Source of the DNA: Mucilaginibacter sp. PAMC 26640
Lineage (GTDB): Bacteria > Bacteroidota > Bacteroidia > Sphingobacteriales > Sphingobacteriaceae
Assembly: GCA_001596135.1 (NCBI GenBank)
Contig: CP014773.1
Location: 1,302,001 to 1,366,000, forward strand
DNA length: 64,000 bases
Direction of reading: 5' to 3'
A model generated the notes under the pieces. The model did not search any database, was not told the origin of the DNA, and saw nothing but the letters and a program-made list of their open reading frames with translations. Made by a program: the position numbers and the translations under genes. This document shows positions 8,852 through 17,698 of the stretch, in pieces; the stretch's first letter is position 1; each line of letters begins with the position of its first letter.

Positions 8852-9430
8852 TCATAACCAATTTTTTTGAAGGCAGGCCCTCAGATTTAATTTTGCCCGG
8901 TGGATGATTACCCAATAATTCGATGCGGTTATCCTTAGTTCGGAACAAACCATATCGGTAGGCGCATCATCAAGGTGCTTCATCATAAAAACAGTGCGCC
9001 ATAAGGCCGGCAGTTTTTCCATACATCGTTGCAGGATCGTGTTAAATTCCTTTCCTGCAAGCGGGTCATAGTTATCTATACCAAAATGTTTGGGGCTGTG
9101 CTCTTTTTTCCAATGCCCGTCATCCTCCCTAAAAAAATCCGCCATGTCCCCTTCTGCGTTTATCAGCTCCAGGGTTTTTAATCCCGATGCCTTTTTACGG
9201 TAAACATCAATGATCTTATTTTTCAATATGCCCGTAAGCCAGGTACGCTCGGAGCTTTTACCGGCGAAGTTGCGCATGCTTTGCAGCCCCGCCAAAAAGG
9301 TCTCCTGCACCAGATCACGCGCCTGTTCTTCATTGCTAACACGGGTTACCGCGTACATATAAAGGTAATCTGCATAAGCCTTTACCCATTTTTTGGGTTC
9401 CAGCTTATGATCGTTGGGAGGTGTGATCAT
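8852..9430 (-). CDS. ECF-type RNA polymerase sigma factor
   Basis: A 192-aa sigma-70 family protein with only regions 2 and 4. Region 2 (about 15-82) contains D-L-V-Q-E-T-F-L at 39-46 and the -10 reading helix around RTWLTGILKNKIIDVYR. Region 4 (about 128-188) contains LPALWRTVFMMKHLDD and the HTH ELRITASNYWVIIHRAK. The linker between them has F-F-R-E-D-D-G-H-W, which I associate with the TIGR02943-like group of ECF factors, often found with a small zinc anti-sigma. It is probably autoregulated: a motif at 9449-9480 ends 19 bases before its start and recurs at two other nearby units. Confidence 0.9.
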   Translation of the reverse strand: MITPPNDHKLEPKKWVKAYADYLYMYAVTRVSNEEQARDLVQETFLAGLQSMRNFAGKSSERTWLTGILKNKIIDVYRKKASGLKTLELINAEGDMADFFREDDGHWKKEHSPKHFGIDNYDPLAGKEFNTILQRCMEKLPALWRTVFMMKHLDDAPTDMVCSELRITASNYWVIIHRAKLNLRACLQKNWL

Positions 9431-9448
9431 TTCTTAGTTATAAACAAG

Positions 9449-9480
9449 TGCTTTGTCGTTAGGATATGCAAAACCTTACA
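9449..9480 (-). promoter_or_regulatory. Predicted ECF autoregulatory promoter of the sigma gene
   Basis: On the minus strand it reads TGTAAGG-N15-CGAC-A-AAGCA, ending 19 bases before the ATG at 9430. Spacer length and distance to the start codon are the same as at the Met/Lys-rich peptide gene. Confidence 0.75.
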
Positions 9481-9571
9481 ACGAGATTTACATTAAATTT
9501 GTACCCGGATTCTCGCCCTATGTATAGCCAGTTGTAAAGCTATAGCCTGTGTTGATAAATATAATTTTATT

Positions 9572-9603
9572 TGTAAGGAAATCTGCCGAACACCTACTAA
9601 GCA
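9572..9603 (+). promoter_or_regulatory. Predicted ECF promoter of the DUF1223 operon
   Basis: On the plus strand it reads TGTAAGG-N15-CTAC-T-AAGCA, ending 17 bases before the ATG at 9620. The -10 core differs from the other two copies by one base (CTAC for CGAC). The -35, the spacer length and the trailing AAGCA are identical. Confidence 0.65.
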
Positions 9604-9619
9604 CGAAAAGATTATTGTT

Positions 9620-10429
9620 ATGAAAGCTATCAAACTATTCACCTATGCAGCTATCCTGCTTGCTGCTGGGCTTGCATCGGCCGCATTTATTAATCCAAAG
9701 CATACTCCTGCCGTAATGGGCCATAAAGTGATGGCAGGGGATGAAGGCTTTGCTGTAGTGGAGCTGTTCACTTCCGAAGGTTGTTCCAGTTGCCCTTCGG
9801 CAGATGCCGTAGTTGCTAAAATCGACAAAGAAACGACTGGCAGGCCGGTTTACATCCTGGCCTATCATGTTGACTATTGGAACCGCCTGGGTTGGAAAGA
9901 TGTTTTTAGCAATGCCGATTATTCGCGCAGGCAAAGCATTTACGCCAATTGGCTAAAGCTAGGTTCGGTTTATACGCCGCAGATCATTGTAAACGGCCAT
10001 ACAGCATTTGTTGGTTCGCAGGAGGGCACCCTCCGAAACGCTATAACAACCGGCATCAATAAAAAAAGTAGATCACAGCTTTCGTTTGAAGGCTTAAAAG
10101 CAACCGGCAGCCAGGCATCTGTAAAATATTCAACAGCAGGAATTACTGCCGGCAACGCTTTGGTACTTGCGCTGGTAGAAAAGAATGCCAGTACGGTGGT
10201 AAAAAGCGGTGAAAATGGCGGCAGGACGCTATCACATGTACAAATTGTAAGCCAACTGCAGAGCATTAACCTAAACGGAGATAAAAGCGGCGAGGCTAAG
10301 ATCACTTTGCCGGGTTCATTTTCGGCAAGTAACTATGAGGTAATTGGCTTTATACAAAACACCCAGACCGGCGAGATCAAAGCTGCCGCGCGTACCGCTT
10401 TTCCTGCAATGGTTAGTGCAAGTAATTAA
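9620..10429 (+). CDS. DUF1223 thioredoxin-fold secreted protein
   Basis: A 269-aa protein with a signal peptide (hydrophobic 8-22) and the DUF1223 hallmark V-V-E-L-F-T-S-E-G-C-S-S-C-P, giving a CxxC pair at Cys55 and Cys58 as in thioredoxin folds. It is followed by the family stretches YHVDYWNRLGWKD and GSVYTPQIIVNG. The fold and exported location suggest periplasmic thiol redox chemistry. The precise substrate of DUF1223 is not known to me. It heads a plus-strand unit with a cytochrome b561-type membrane protein (27-bp gap) and a molybdopterin oxidoreductase, and is divergent from the sigma gene with the sigma promoter motif upstream. Confidence 0.88.
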   Translation: MKAIKLFTYAAILLAAGLASAAFINPKHTPAVMGHKVMAGDEGFAVVELFTSEGCSSCPSADAVVAKIDKETTGRPVYILAYHVDYWNRLGWKDVFSNADYSRRQSIYANWLKLGSVYTPQIIVNGHTAFVGSQEGTLRNAITTGINKKSRSQLSFEGLKATGSQASVKYSTAGITAGNALVLALVEKNASTVVKSGENGGRTLSHVQIVSQLQSINLNGDKSGEAKITLPGSFSASNYEVIGFIQNTQTGEIKAAARTAFPAMVSASN

Positions 10430-10456
10430 CCCCAGAAGATTAAAGCCTCCCACCAT

Positions 10457-11182
10457 ATGAAAGCTATAAAAGAAAAACACTCCCTGCTGATGCGCTGGAC
10501 GCATTGGGTCAATTTTCCTATCCTCACCATTATGATCTGGAGCGGGATGCTGATCTACTGGAGCAACGATGTGTATACGCTAACACTGTTTGGCCATACC
10601 TTTTTTAAATTCTTCCCGGATTGGTTTAATAAAGCCCTCAATATACCCGCCCGTTTACATGAAGGCATGGCGTTCCATTTTCTGTTTATGTGGTTCTTTG
10701 CACTGAATGGCGTTATCTATGTTATCTATACCATCATCTCCGGGGCCTGGCGTGAAATAGTACCCCAGAAGAGATCTTTCAAAGAAGCATGGCTGGTACT
10801 ATTGCATGATCTGCACATCCGCAAAATGGCTCCGCCTCAAAAAAAATATAATGCAGCGCAGCGAATTGCCTACACGGCCATTATCATTATGGGGTTCGGG
10901 TCGCTGTTCACCGGACTGGCCATTTATAAACCCGTACAATTCAACAAACTTACCTGGCTGTGCGGAGGCTACCATGCTGCACGGATAGAGCACTTTGTTT
11001 TAACGCTAGGCTTTGTGTTTTTCTTTTTGATCCACGTATTACAAGTAGTACTGGCCGGATGGAATAATTTTCGTTCGGTAGTCTCGGGGTTCGAAATTGT
11101 GGAAACGTCTTCGGCGCCCGGGCCTTTTGTAAAAGAACCTACAGCTATAACGCCCTCAACCCCAGATACCGATGGAAAATAA
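10457..11182 (+). CDS. Cytochrome b561-type membrane protein
   Basis: A 241-aa integral membrane protein with four predicted membrane segments (about 17-37, 75-97, 138-158 and 183-203). Candidate haem ligands are His16 in R-W-T-H-W-V, the His of ARLHEGMAFH at the second segment, and the His residues of IEHFVLTLG and FFLIHVLQV at the fourth. This pattern fits the di-haem cytochrome b subunit family (Ni-Fe hydrogenase / thiosulfate reductase / b561 type). It overlaps the downstream molybdopterin oxidoreductase by 11 bp, which argues that it passes quinol electrons to that enzyme or receives them from it, as MsrQ does for MsrP. The Thr/Pro-rich C-terminus is variable. Confidence 0.87.
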   Translation: MKAIKEKHSLLMRWTHWVNFPILTIMIWSGMLIYWSNDVYTLTLFGHTFFKFFPDWFNKALNIPARLHEGMAFHFLFMWFFALNGVIYVIYTIISGAWREIVPQKRSFKEAWLVLLHDLHIRKMAPPQKKYNAAQRIAYTAIIIMGFGSLFTGLAIYKPVQFNKLTWLCGGYHAARIEHFVLTLGFVFFFLIHVLQVVLAGWNNFRSVVSGFEIVETSSAPGPFVKEPTAITPSTPDTDGK

Positions 11183-11951
11183 CAAAAAGCCAAAAAAAGC
11201 GCTTACCGTTGATCAACAGATCAAAAGGCGCAACTTTATATCATTCGGCGTATTCGGGGTGATGAGCGCCGCGGCTTACACTGGTTGGCAAAAATTGTAT
11301 CATTCACCAAAAGAGGTTGCGGGGATAACCGCCAATGAGCATGCGCCACTGCGCAGGGCCTTGAATAAAACCGAGCTGTTCTTCAGGAATTTTTTTAGCA
11401 GCAACCACCTTGTTAAAACTTATCCTAAGGAAATGGCCGCCAAAAACGTGCGCCAAAATAGCAACATCGGACTCAAAACCCCGGTTGACCTGCCCGGCTG
11501 GAGCCTTTTTGTAAAAAAACAGAACGGCGAAGTTTTCAACATTACCATGGATCAGATCCGGGCACTGCCAAAAACTGAGATCGTGTTTGATTTTAAATGC
11601 GTGGAAGGCTGGGACCAGATCCAACACTGGGGCGGATTAAAATTTATCGATTTTATAGATCATTTTGGGCTGGCAAACGAAACCACGGCAGGCTACGTAG
11701 GGATGATGACACCTGATAAACAGTATTTTGTAGGGTTGGACATGCCAAGCGCGGTGCACCCGCAAACCATACTGGCCTATGAAATGAATGGCAAACCAAT
11801 ACCGGTAAACCACGGCGCACCGCTGCGCCTTATTATACCGGTAAAATATGGTATCAAAAACCTGAAACGAATTGGCAGCATTACTTTCAGCAATAAGCGA
11901 CCGCCCGATTACTGGGCCCATGCAGGGTATGATTATTATTCAGGACTGTAG
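11172..11951 (+). CDS. Sulfite-oxidase-fold molybdopterin oxidoreductase
   Basis: A 259-aa protein with a twin-arginine export signal (R19-R20 in K-R-R-N-F-I-S-F-G, then a hydrophobic segment 23-37) and the molybdopterin-binding SUOX fold. The Mo-ligating cysteine is Cys143 in F-K-C-V-E-G-W. Downstream are the typical H-W-G-G-L, AYEMNGKPIPVNHGAPLRL and YGIKNLKRI motifs. This is the exported YedY/MsrP-like class. The gene starts inside the end of the cytochrome gene, so the two form a membrane-anchored redox pair. MsrP repairs methionine sulfoxide in the periplasm. Whether this paralogue does the same is inference, although a Met-rich secreted peptide in the same regulon makes the idea attractive. 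Confidence 0.88.
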   Translation: MENNKKPKKALTVDQQIKRRNFISFGVFGVMSAAAYTGWQKLYHSPKEVAGITANEHAPLRRALNKTELFFRNFFSSNHLVKTYPKEMAAKNVRQNSNIGLKTPVDLPGWSLFVKKQNGEVFNITMDQIRALPKTEIVFDFKCVEGWDQIQHWGGLKFIDFIDHFGLANETTAGYVGMMTPDKQYFVGLDMPSAVHPQTILAYEMNGKPIPVNHGAPLRLIIPVKYGIKNLKRIGSITFSNKRPPDYWAHAGYDYYSGL

Positions 11952-12068
11952 ACAAACACATCGGCGCTTGCGAAATCCCCTTAGTCAACACATAGCTTAT
12001 GTTTAATGGAAAGAATTATTAATTGCGCAAACTGCATGATGGTTCAACAGAAACTACCCACGGCTTTA

Positions 12069-14813
12069 TTACTTGAATATACTTTTCGCTTTCGTTATCG
12101 TTTTCTCCAGGTCTATTCCTTCATCCAGTACGCCTTTAAACAAGTCGCCTTCTTTTTTGAGCCGCGCTATAGCGTTATGAATGGTAAAATCTTTCATCGT
12201 TAAGCCCGGCTTTACTTCGTCCCAATGCAAAGGCATAGATACCGTTGCGCCTGGCTTTGGCCGTAGCGAATATGGGCCCGCAATGGTTGCGCCCGGGCGG
12301 TTTTGCAGAAAATCGAGGTACATTTTGCCGTCCCGGTTTTTAATCATCCTCTCCAGGGAAGTATACTCCGGAATTTCCTTGTGAACAATGTTTACGATTA
12401 ACCGGGCAAACATTTGCGACTGGTCATAGTCGTATTTTGCACCGAGCGGGATATAAATATGCATCCCGGTGGATCCGGATGTTTTGCAATAGCAAGGCAC
12501 ATCGATGGCATCCAATACTTTTTTTACCTCTAAAGCGGCCGAGATCACCTGGTCGAAGGTGTTTTTATCCGGGTCGAGGTCGATGATGCAATAGTCCGGA
12601 TTATCGGGCGACTGCACACGGCTAAACCAGGGGTTCATTTCAATACATCCCAATGATGCCATCCACAGCAGGGTAGCTTCATCGTGCCCCACAAGGTAGT
12701 CCTTTTCTTCGCCATCGCTGGTAGTATAAGGGAAAGTGCGCACCCAATCCGGCGATTTGCCTTTTACATCCTTCTGGTAAAAACTCGGCCCGTGAATGCC
12801 CCCCGGGAAACGGTTGAGCGATTGCGGCCGGTCTTTCAAATATGGTAAAATATACTCGGCTACCTGGTAATAGTAATTGAACATATCCCGCTTGGTGATG
12901 CCATCCTCGGGCCAGTATACTTTGCTGAGGTTAGTAAATTTCAGATCGTGCCCGCAGATCTTTTTAACCTGCGTTTCTTCCTTAGGATTAAGCAGCGTAC
13001 GCTTTGCCGATTCTTTTGGCGCTTTAACTAAGCGGTGTTTATGCTCTTTTGGCTTTGCTGCTTTTTCCGGCACTTCATCTGCTACTAACTCATCGGTATC
13101 CACTTCCGTTTCCCGAACAACATCTTTCGCTTTTTTGTCATCCCGCATGCCCTGAAAAGAGGGGTGGCGAAATACACCGTCGCTGGTTACTTCCGTAAAA
13201 CTTACTTCGCAAACCAGCTCCGGCTTTAACCAGGTAGCTTTCGCCTTTGGCGGATTAGGCCTGAAGCGCGATGGCTTGTTTACATCCGGCTCGGTGTCAA
13301 ATGGCGTTTTATCAACAATTAACGGCTTAAATGATGCCATCATTTCCTTTTGCAGCTTATCAGAAAAGCCGGTGCCAACCTTGCCTACATACTGAAAGCG
13401 GCCACCTTCATAAACGCCTAACAGCAGTGAGCTAAATTGCTTGGCTGTGCCTTCATTTTTTGTAAAACCACCAATCACCACTTCCTGGCGTTTGTTAATC
13501 TTGATCTTCAGCCAGTCTTTGGAACGATTATCGGCGCTATAAGTACTATCGGCTTTCTTTGCCATAATACCTTCCAAACCAATCTTTTCAGCAGCTTCAA
13601 AAAACTCAATTCCGCTGGCCGTAAACACCTGGCTCATTCGGATTCGGTCATCGTTAGTTGGTAGCACTTCTTTCAGAATAGCCTGCCGTTGTGTAAGAGG
13701 CAGGTCCATCAGGTTTTTACCATCATACCACAATATATCGAATACGTACAGCATCAATTCGCCGTCTGCTTCACTTCGCCAGTTTTGCAGTGCACCAAAG
13801 TTAGATACGCCTTTGTCGTTCAGCACCAAAATTTCACCATCTATCACAGCGTTGATCTTCCAGCTTTCCAATAGCTGGGTAATGGGGTAATATTTTTCGT
13901 TGAACGACTTATTATTACGGGAGAGCAATTGTACTTCGCCTTTGTTAATAAAGCCAAGTGCACGGTAACCATCCCATTTTATTTCGTAGAGCCAGTCGGG
14001 GTCATCAAATGGTTTATCAACCAATGTAGCCAGCATGGGTTTCATTCCTGTAGGGATAGCGCCTTTGGGTGCCTTTTTTAATACGGCTTCAACATCAACT
14101 TTCTCTGCGGGTTTTGCTTCTTCAATTACGTCTTCTATTGCTTCAACCTGAGGTTTTATTTTACCTGCTTTTTTTTTACTATTAGTCTTTGTATCGTCCA
14201 CATCTTCCTCGTGGCCGTGCTGCCAAACCTTCTCACTGGTTTTTTCCATCTTTTCAATGGTTTTACCGGTAAGTACCGATTTATCTTTTTTGGTAATGTC
14301 GGCAGCCGACGCAAAATCGTCTTTATGCTTGATCAGCAGCCAGCCATTCTCGCCCATGCCATGGGTTTTTACCAGCGCGTACTCGCCCTCTAATTTTTCC
14401 CCGTGGAGTTTTATTTTGAGGGAGCCATCTTTTAGTTGCTTGAGCAGATGCTTTTCTTGTGCTTTCTTGCCCTTAATTTCCTCAATAGGCTCGTAGGTGC
14501 CTTCATCCCAAACAATCACCGTACCGCCGCCATATTCGCCCTGAGGGATAATACCTTCAAACAAGCGATAGTCATACGGGTGATCTTCCACCATCATAGC
14601 CAGCCGTTTGTTTTTGGGGTCGGTGGATGGGCCCTTAGGTACCGCCCAGCTCTTAAGCACGCCATCCATCTCCAGCCTGAAATCATAATGCAAACGGCTT
14701 GCGTCGTGCTTTTGGATCACGAAGCGCAATTTATCCTTCTCGGGACTTTTACCACCCTTGGGTTCTGCGGTTTTAGTAAAGTCCCGCTTCTCTGCATATT
14801 TTTCCAGGCTCAT
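12069..14813 (-). CDS. ligD: Multifunctional non-homologous end-joining DNA ligase D
   Basis: A 914-aa fusion in the Pseudomonas order. The 3'-phosphoesterase domain is at about 28-165 (R-L-H-Y-D-F-R-L-E-M-D-G). The ATP-dependent ligase is at about 255-560, with the adenylated lysine Lys279 in Y-E-I-K-W-D-G-Y-R. The archaeo-eukaryotic primase-like polymerase is at about 650-900, with metal-binding D745-L-D747 in I-D-L-D-P-D. Lys/Glu/Ala-rich linkers separate the domains. It repairs double-strand breaks with Ku. No ku gene is in this window, so its partner must lie elsewhere. The stop codon is followed by about 115 bp without a gene up to the convergent oxidoreductase. Confidence 0.96.
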   Translation of the reverse strand: MSLEKYAEKRDFTKTAEPKGGKSPEKDKLRFVIQKHDASRLHYDFRLEMDGVLKSWAVPKGPSTDPKNKRLAMMVEDHPYDYRLFEGIIPQGEYGGGTVIVWDEGTYEPIEEIKGKKAQEKHLLKQLKDGSLKIKLHGEKLEGEYALVKTHGMGENGWLLIKHKDDFASAADITKKDKSVLTGKTIEKMEKTSEKVWQHGHEEDVDDTKTNSKKKAGKIKPQVEAIEDVIEEAKPAEKVDVEAVLKKAPKGAIPTGMKPMLATLVDKPFDDPDWLYEIKWDGYRALGFINKGEVQLLSRNNKSFNEKYYPITQLLESWKINAVIDGEILVLNDKGVSNFGALQNWRSEADGELMLYVFDILWYDGKNLMDLPLTQRQAILKEVLPTNDDRIRMSQVFTASGIEFFEAAEKIGLEGIMAKKADSTYSADNRSKDWLKIKINKRQEVVIGGFTKNEGTAKQFSSLLLGVYEGGRFQYVGKVGTGFSDKLQKEMMASFKPLIVDKTPFDTEPDVNKPSRFRPNPPKAKATWLKPELVCEVSFTEVTSDGVFRHPSFQGMRDDKKAKDVVRETEVDTDELVADEVPEKAAKPKEHKHRLVKAPKESAKRTLLNPKEETQVKKICGHDLKFTNLSKVYWPEDGITKRDMFNYYYQVAEYILPYLKDRPQSLNRFPGGIHGPSFYQKDVKGKSPDWVRTFPYTTSDGEEKDYLVGHDEATLLWMASLGCIEMNPWFSRVQSPDNPDYCIIDLDPDKNTFDQVISAALEVKKVLDAIDVPCYCKTSGSTGMHIYIPLGAKYDYDQSQMFARLIVNIVHKEIPEYTSLERMIKNRDGKMYLDFLQNRPGATIAGPYSLRPKPGATVSMPLHWDEVKPGLTMKDFTIHNAIARLKKEGDLFKGVLDEGIDLEKTITKAKSIFK

Positions 14814-14824
14814 GATGTTGCTTA

Positions 14825-14998
14825 TTATTTGTTTAAATAAGCTTCAACAGCTTTTGCAGATGTACCAACTGCCTTAACAGCTTCCCGCAATTCATCGCGG
14901 GAAATGCCAAACTTTTCGCTCCAATACTGTAATTCGTAATCCTCATTCACGTTGATCAAATCGCGATCTGGGGAACCTGTTTGTTGCTTGTTATCCAT
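14825..14998 (-). CDS. DUF3606 domain protein
   Basis: A 57-aa protein when started at the ATG at 14998. An upstream in-frame start at 15055 would add 19 residues that do not fit the family. It shows the DUF3606 core S-P-D-R-D-L-I-N-V, YELQYWSEKFGIS and L-R-E-A-V-K-A-V-G-T-S. It is probably a small helical cytoplasmic protein. The family's function is unknown to me. It lies 11 bp upstream of ligD and may be co-transcribed with it. Confidence 0.8.
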   Translation of the reverse strand: MDNKQQTGSPDRDLINVNEDYELQYWSEKFGISRDELREAVKAVGTSAKAVEAYLNK

Positions 14999-15073
14999 GG
15001 CTTGCCTGTTTGTTTGTTTTACTAACACGCTTACCCTTATATGGTTTGAAAGCAATTTAATTAGTAGGAAAAT

Positions 15074-15472
15074 CTATTTATGAGGGTTATTCTCAATTAC
15101 TGACAAAATATTCCCTGCCGGATCCGTGAACCAAGCGATATCAGGTCCGCCGTTACCTCGGGCGATATTATTCTCATCCGTTTTTAAATAAGCGCTGTCG
15201 TAGCTTTCAAATTTCACGCCTTGATCTTTCAGCGCTTTCACCGTTTCTTCAATATTTTCCACCGGGAAGTTCAAAACCGTGTAGGTTGCAGGTTGATGGT
15301 TCGGTTTCGGATAAATGATCAGGTCATTACTTCCGCTGATCTGTACATGAAGAATACCGCCCATTTCATTGTTCTGCGATACCGGCAGGCCCAATGTTTC
15401 GCTGTAAAATTTTTTGGCTGTCTCGATATCGTTTACCGAAAATCCGCCGAATGCCTTCGAGTCTTTTAACAT
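15074..15472 (-). CDS. VOC (glyoxalase/bleomycin-resistance fold) protein
   Basis: A 132-aa single VOC domain built from two beta-alpha-beta-beta-beta halves. The N-terminal half reads GFSVNDIETAKKFYSETLGLPVS. The C-terminal end has the D-P-A-G-N-I-L-S-V-I motif, whose neighbouring residues often bind metal. These proteins include glyoxalase I-like enzymes, dioxygenases and antibiotic-binding proteins. Nothing here identifies the substrate. It lies 75 bp upstream of the DUF3606 gene on the same strand. Confidence 0.85.
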   Translation of the reverse strand: MLKDSKAFGGFSVNDIETAKKFYSETLGLPVSQNNEMGGILHVQISGSNDLIIYPKPNHQPATYTVLNFPVENIEETVKALKDQGVKFESYDSAYLKTDENNIARGNGGPDIAWFTDPAGNILSVIENNPHK

Positions 15473-15667
15473 GATCCGCTTTATTGGTTAATATATACCC
15501 TCAAAAGTGCGGCCAATAACTTGATTAATAAGGGGTTATTGCGACAAATTAATGGTACAGATGCGACTCACAGTAATTTAAACACAATTTTTTTTCCGGG
15601 CTTGTTTGAAGATGCCAATAGTAATCACGCCCATTGTGACTTAGCGCTGATTAATTTTGAATTTCTG

Positions 15668-17626
15668 TCACTTCTTCACCTCATAAACATTATTCCCCTT
15701 GTTGACATCCGGATAAATATCCCCTGCATCGATGATAACTTTTATCACCCGCCCGGGTTTGTCTGCGGTAAAAGTGTATTGATGATCGTACTCCCAGATC
15801 TCCACCGGGAATGCCCGTTTTTCGATCGACCCATCGGCATACGTAAGCTCAGCTAACAGGGGCATTGCAGCCTTATCCAGGTTTTCAATGGTGATTTCTG
15901 CCGGGCCGTTTGGTTTGTTCTCAATAATTTTTACTGATTGGTCCAGCCGGTAGTTCTCTAAAAACATCGACTTCCAAAACCAGGTCAGGTCTTCTCCTGA
16001 CGAACTATCCATACTCCGGAAAAAATCCCATGGGGTAGGGTGCTTGTACGCCCAGTCGCTGATGTATTTCCGAAAAGAACGGTCGAACCTGTCGGGACCA
16101 AGGATTTGTGTGCGCAACAATGTTAACAGGTAGGCTACCTTTTGATATTGCAGCGTGTAAACCTGGCTGCCGGGGATGGCATCGGGCCGGCTAACTATAG
16201 GCAGCAATTTTGGAGAGAAGAGCGCAAGCCGCGGACTATCGATTTCCGCGTAGCCAATGTACTCACCTTTATTAAATGCTTTTGTAGCCATATTATCGAT
16301 AAACAGGTTAAAGCCCTCATCCATCCACGCATATTTCCGTTCGTTGCTGCCAACTACCATCGGGAACCAGGTGTGCCCTAATTCATGATTCACCACCGCC
16401 CAGTACATATTACCGGTATCCTTCGCCGAGCAGAACACCATGCCCGGGTACTCCATCCCATCCAAATTGGAGGCTACGTTCACGGCTTTGTTGTAGGGGT
16501 AGGTAAACCATCTCTCGGAGAAATGCTGTATGGTAAATTTGATATATTCAGATGAGCGTTTCCAGCTGTTTTGCTTTGCAGATTCTTCCGGGTATAAAGA
16601 GCTTGCTATAACTTGCTTGCCATTGGCTAGCGAAAAACTTTGCGCCTCCCATATAAATGACCTAGACGCCGTCCAGGCAAAATCACGGGTGTTATCCATT
16701 TTATATTTCCAGGTACAGGTTGCAGCGGCGGGGCGGGAGGATGCCTGGGTGACTTCTTTAGCCGTACGGATCTGCACCGGCTTAGCGCTGCCATTTACCG
16801 ACCGCCAGCGCTGTAACTGCACGGGCGTTAAAACTTCCTCCGGGTTTTGCAGATCACCGGATGCTTCTACCAGGTAAGCCGAAGGCACCGTAATGTTAAC
16901 ATTAAAACTCCCGTACTCCAGGTAAAACTCCCCGTTGCCGAGGTAGGGCAGGGTATTCCAGCCCTCTGCGTCATCCAATACACACATGCGTGGATACCAT
17001 TGTGCCACGGCATAAATGTCGCCGTTTTTGGTGGGTAACAAATCTGTACGGTTCACCAGGAAATCGGCATTTTTATAATTCAACGGAAACTGATAACTGT
17101 AGGCAATACTAAAGGTGATAAGTTCGCCGGTTTTTAGGGGTTGTGGTAACTCTACCTGCATACGGGTATCATAAATATGATAACGCAGCGAATCGGCACC
17201 GCTACCGGTTAACTTAACCGACTTCACCTTATAGCCGCCATCTGTCGTCTTTTTAGCCGGATCTTTATAAAGAAACAGCTTTGCCTGGACGCCCCGCGAA
17301 TCTTTTTTAAATACATTTTGCTCCAGCTGCATCCATAAAGCCGAAAGAGCTTTGGGGCTGTTATTGGTATAGGTTATGATAGCTACACCTGTTATGGTAT
17401 TGGTTTGCTCATTAAGTGTTACGTTCAGCTGGTAGTCGGCGCGGTTTTGCCAATAGTTTGGGCCGGGCTCGCCGTTCGCCATCCGGTACTCGTTGCCGGG
17501 CGGCAATAGCGGCAAAGCAGGAAAAAGGTCTGACGGGTTATATGTAGATTGTGCGGAAGAATAATTAACGCTGAATAGCAATGCGGCGGCAATAGCAGCT
17601 TTTATTCCTTTTAATAGCTGTGGCAT
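15668..17626 (-). CDS. M1 family metallopeptidase (secreted aminopeptidase)
   Basis: A 652-aa protein with a signal peptide (hydrophobic 9-21, cleavage near SSAQ). The zinc site is complete: H414-E-L-G-H418 with the third ligand Glu437 in W-M-D-E-G-F-N, the exact HExxH-x18-E spacing of M1 gluzincins. The N-terminal half is the beta-sandwich of this family. After the catalytic domain there is a beta-rich C-terminal region. It probably removes N-terminal residues from peptides in the periplasm or outside. It appears monocistronic. The tyrosine that stabilises the transition state is probably in the VYTLQYQKVAYLL segment. Confidence 0.92.
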   Translation of the reverse strand: MPQLLKGIKAAIAAALLFSVNYSSAQSTYNPSDLFPALPLLPPGNEYRMANGEPGPNYWQNRADYQLNVTLNEQTNTITGVAIITYTNNSPKALSALWMQLEQNVFKKDSRGVQAKLFLYKDPAKKTTDGGYKVKSVKLTGSGADSLRYHIYDTRMQVELPQPLKTGELITFSIAYSYQFPLNYKNADFLVNRTDLLPTKNGDIYAVAQWYPRMCVLDDAEGWNTLPYLGNGEFYLEYGSFNVNITVPSAYLVEASGDLQNPEEVLTPVQLQRWRSVNGSAKPVQIRTAKEVTQASSRPAAATCTWKYKMDNTRDFAWTASRSFIWEAQSFSLANGKQVIASSLYPEESAKQNSWKRSSEYIKFTIQHFSERWFTYPYNKAVNVASNLDGMEYPGMVFCSAKDTGNMYWAVVNHELGHTWFPMVVGSNERKYAWMDEGFNLFIDNMATKAFNKGEYIGYAEIDSPRLALFSPKLLPIVSRPDAIPGSQVYTLQYQKVAYLLTLLRTQILGPDRFDRSFRKYISDWAYKHPTPWDFFRSMDSSSGEDLTWFWKSMFLENYRLDQSVKIIENKPNGPAEITIENLDKAAMPLLAELTYADGSIEKRAFPVEIWEYDHQYTFTADKPGRVIKVIIDAGDIYPDVNKGNNVYEVKK

Positions 17627-17657
17627 AGCGGTGCAGGGGTTTTGTATATGCTAATAT

Positions 17658-17686
17658 AAAAAAAGCCCCAGCATTTCTGCTGAGGC
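17658..17686 (-). terminator. Intrinsic terminator after ffh
   Basis: On the minus strand GCCTCAGCA, loop GAAA and TGCTGGGGC are followed by seven T. It sits about 40 bp after the ffh stop, beyond a palindromic repeat. Confidence 0.75.
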
Positions 17687-17698
17687 CGTATCAATTCT

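Noticed and set aside
14436..14840. 134-codon plus-strand ORF opposite ligD
   Set aside because: It is antisense to strongly conserved LigD codons and has no family signal.
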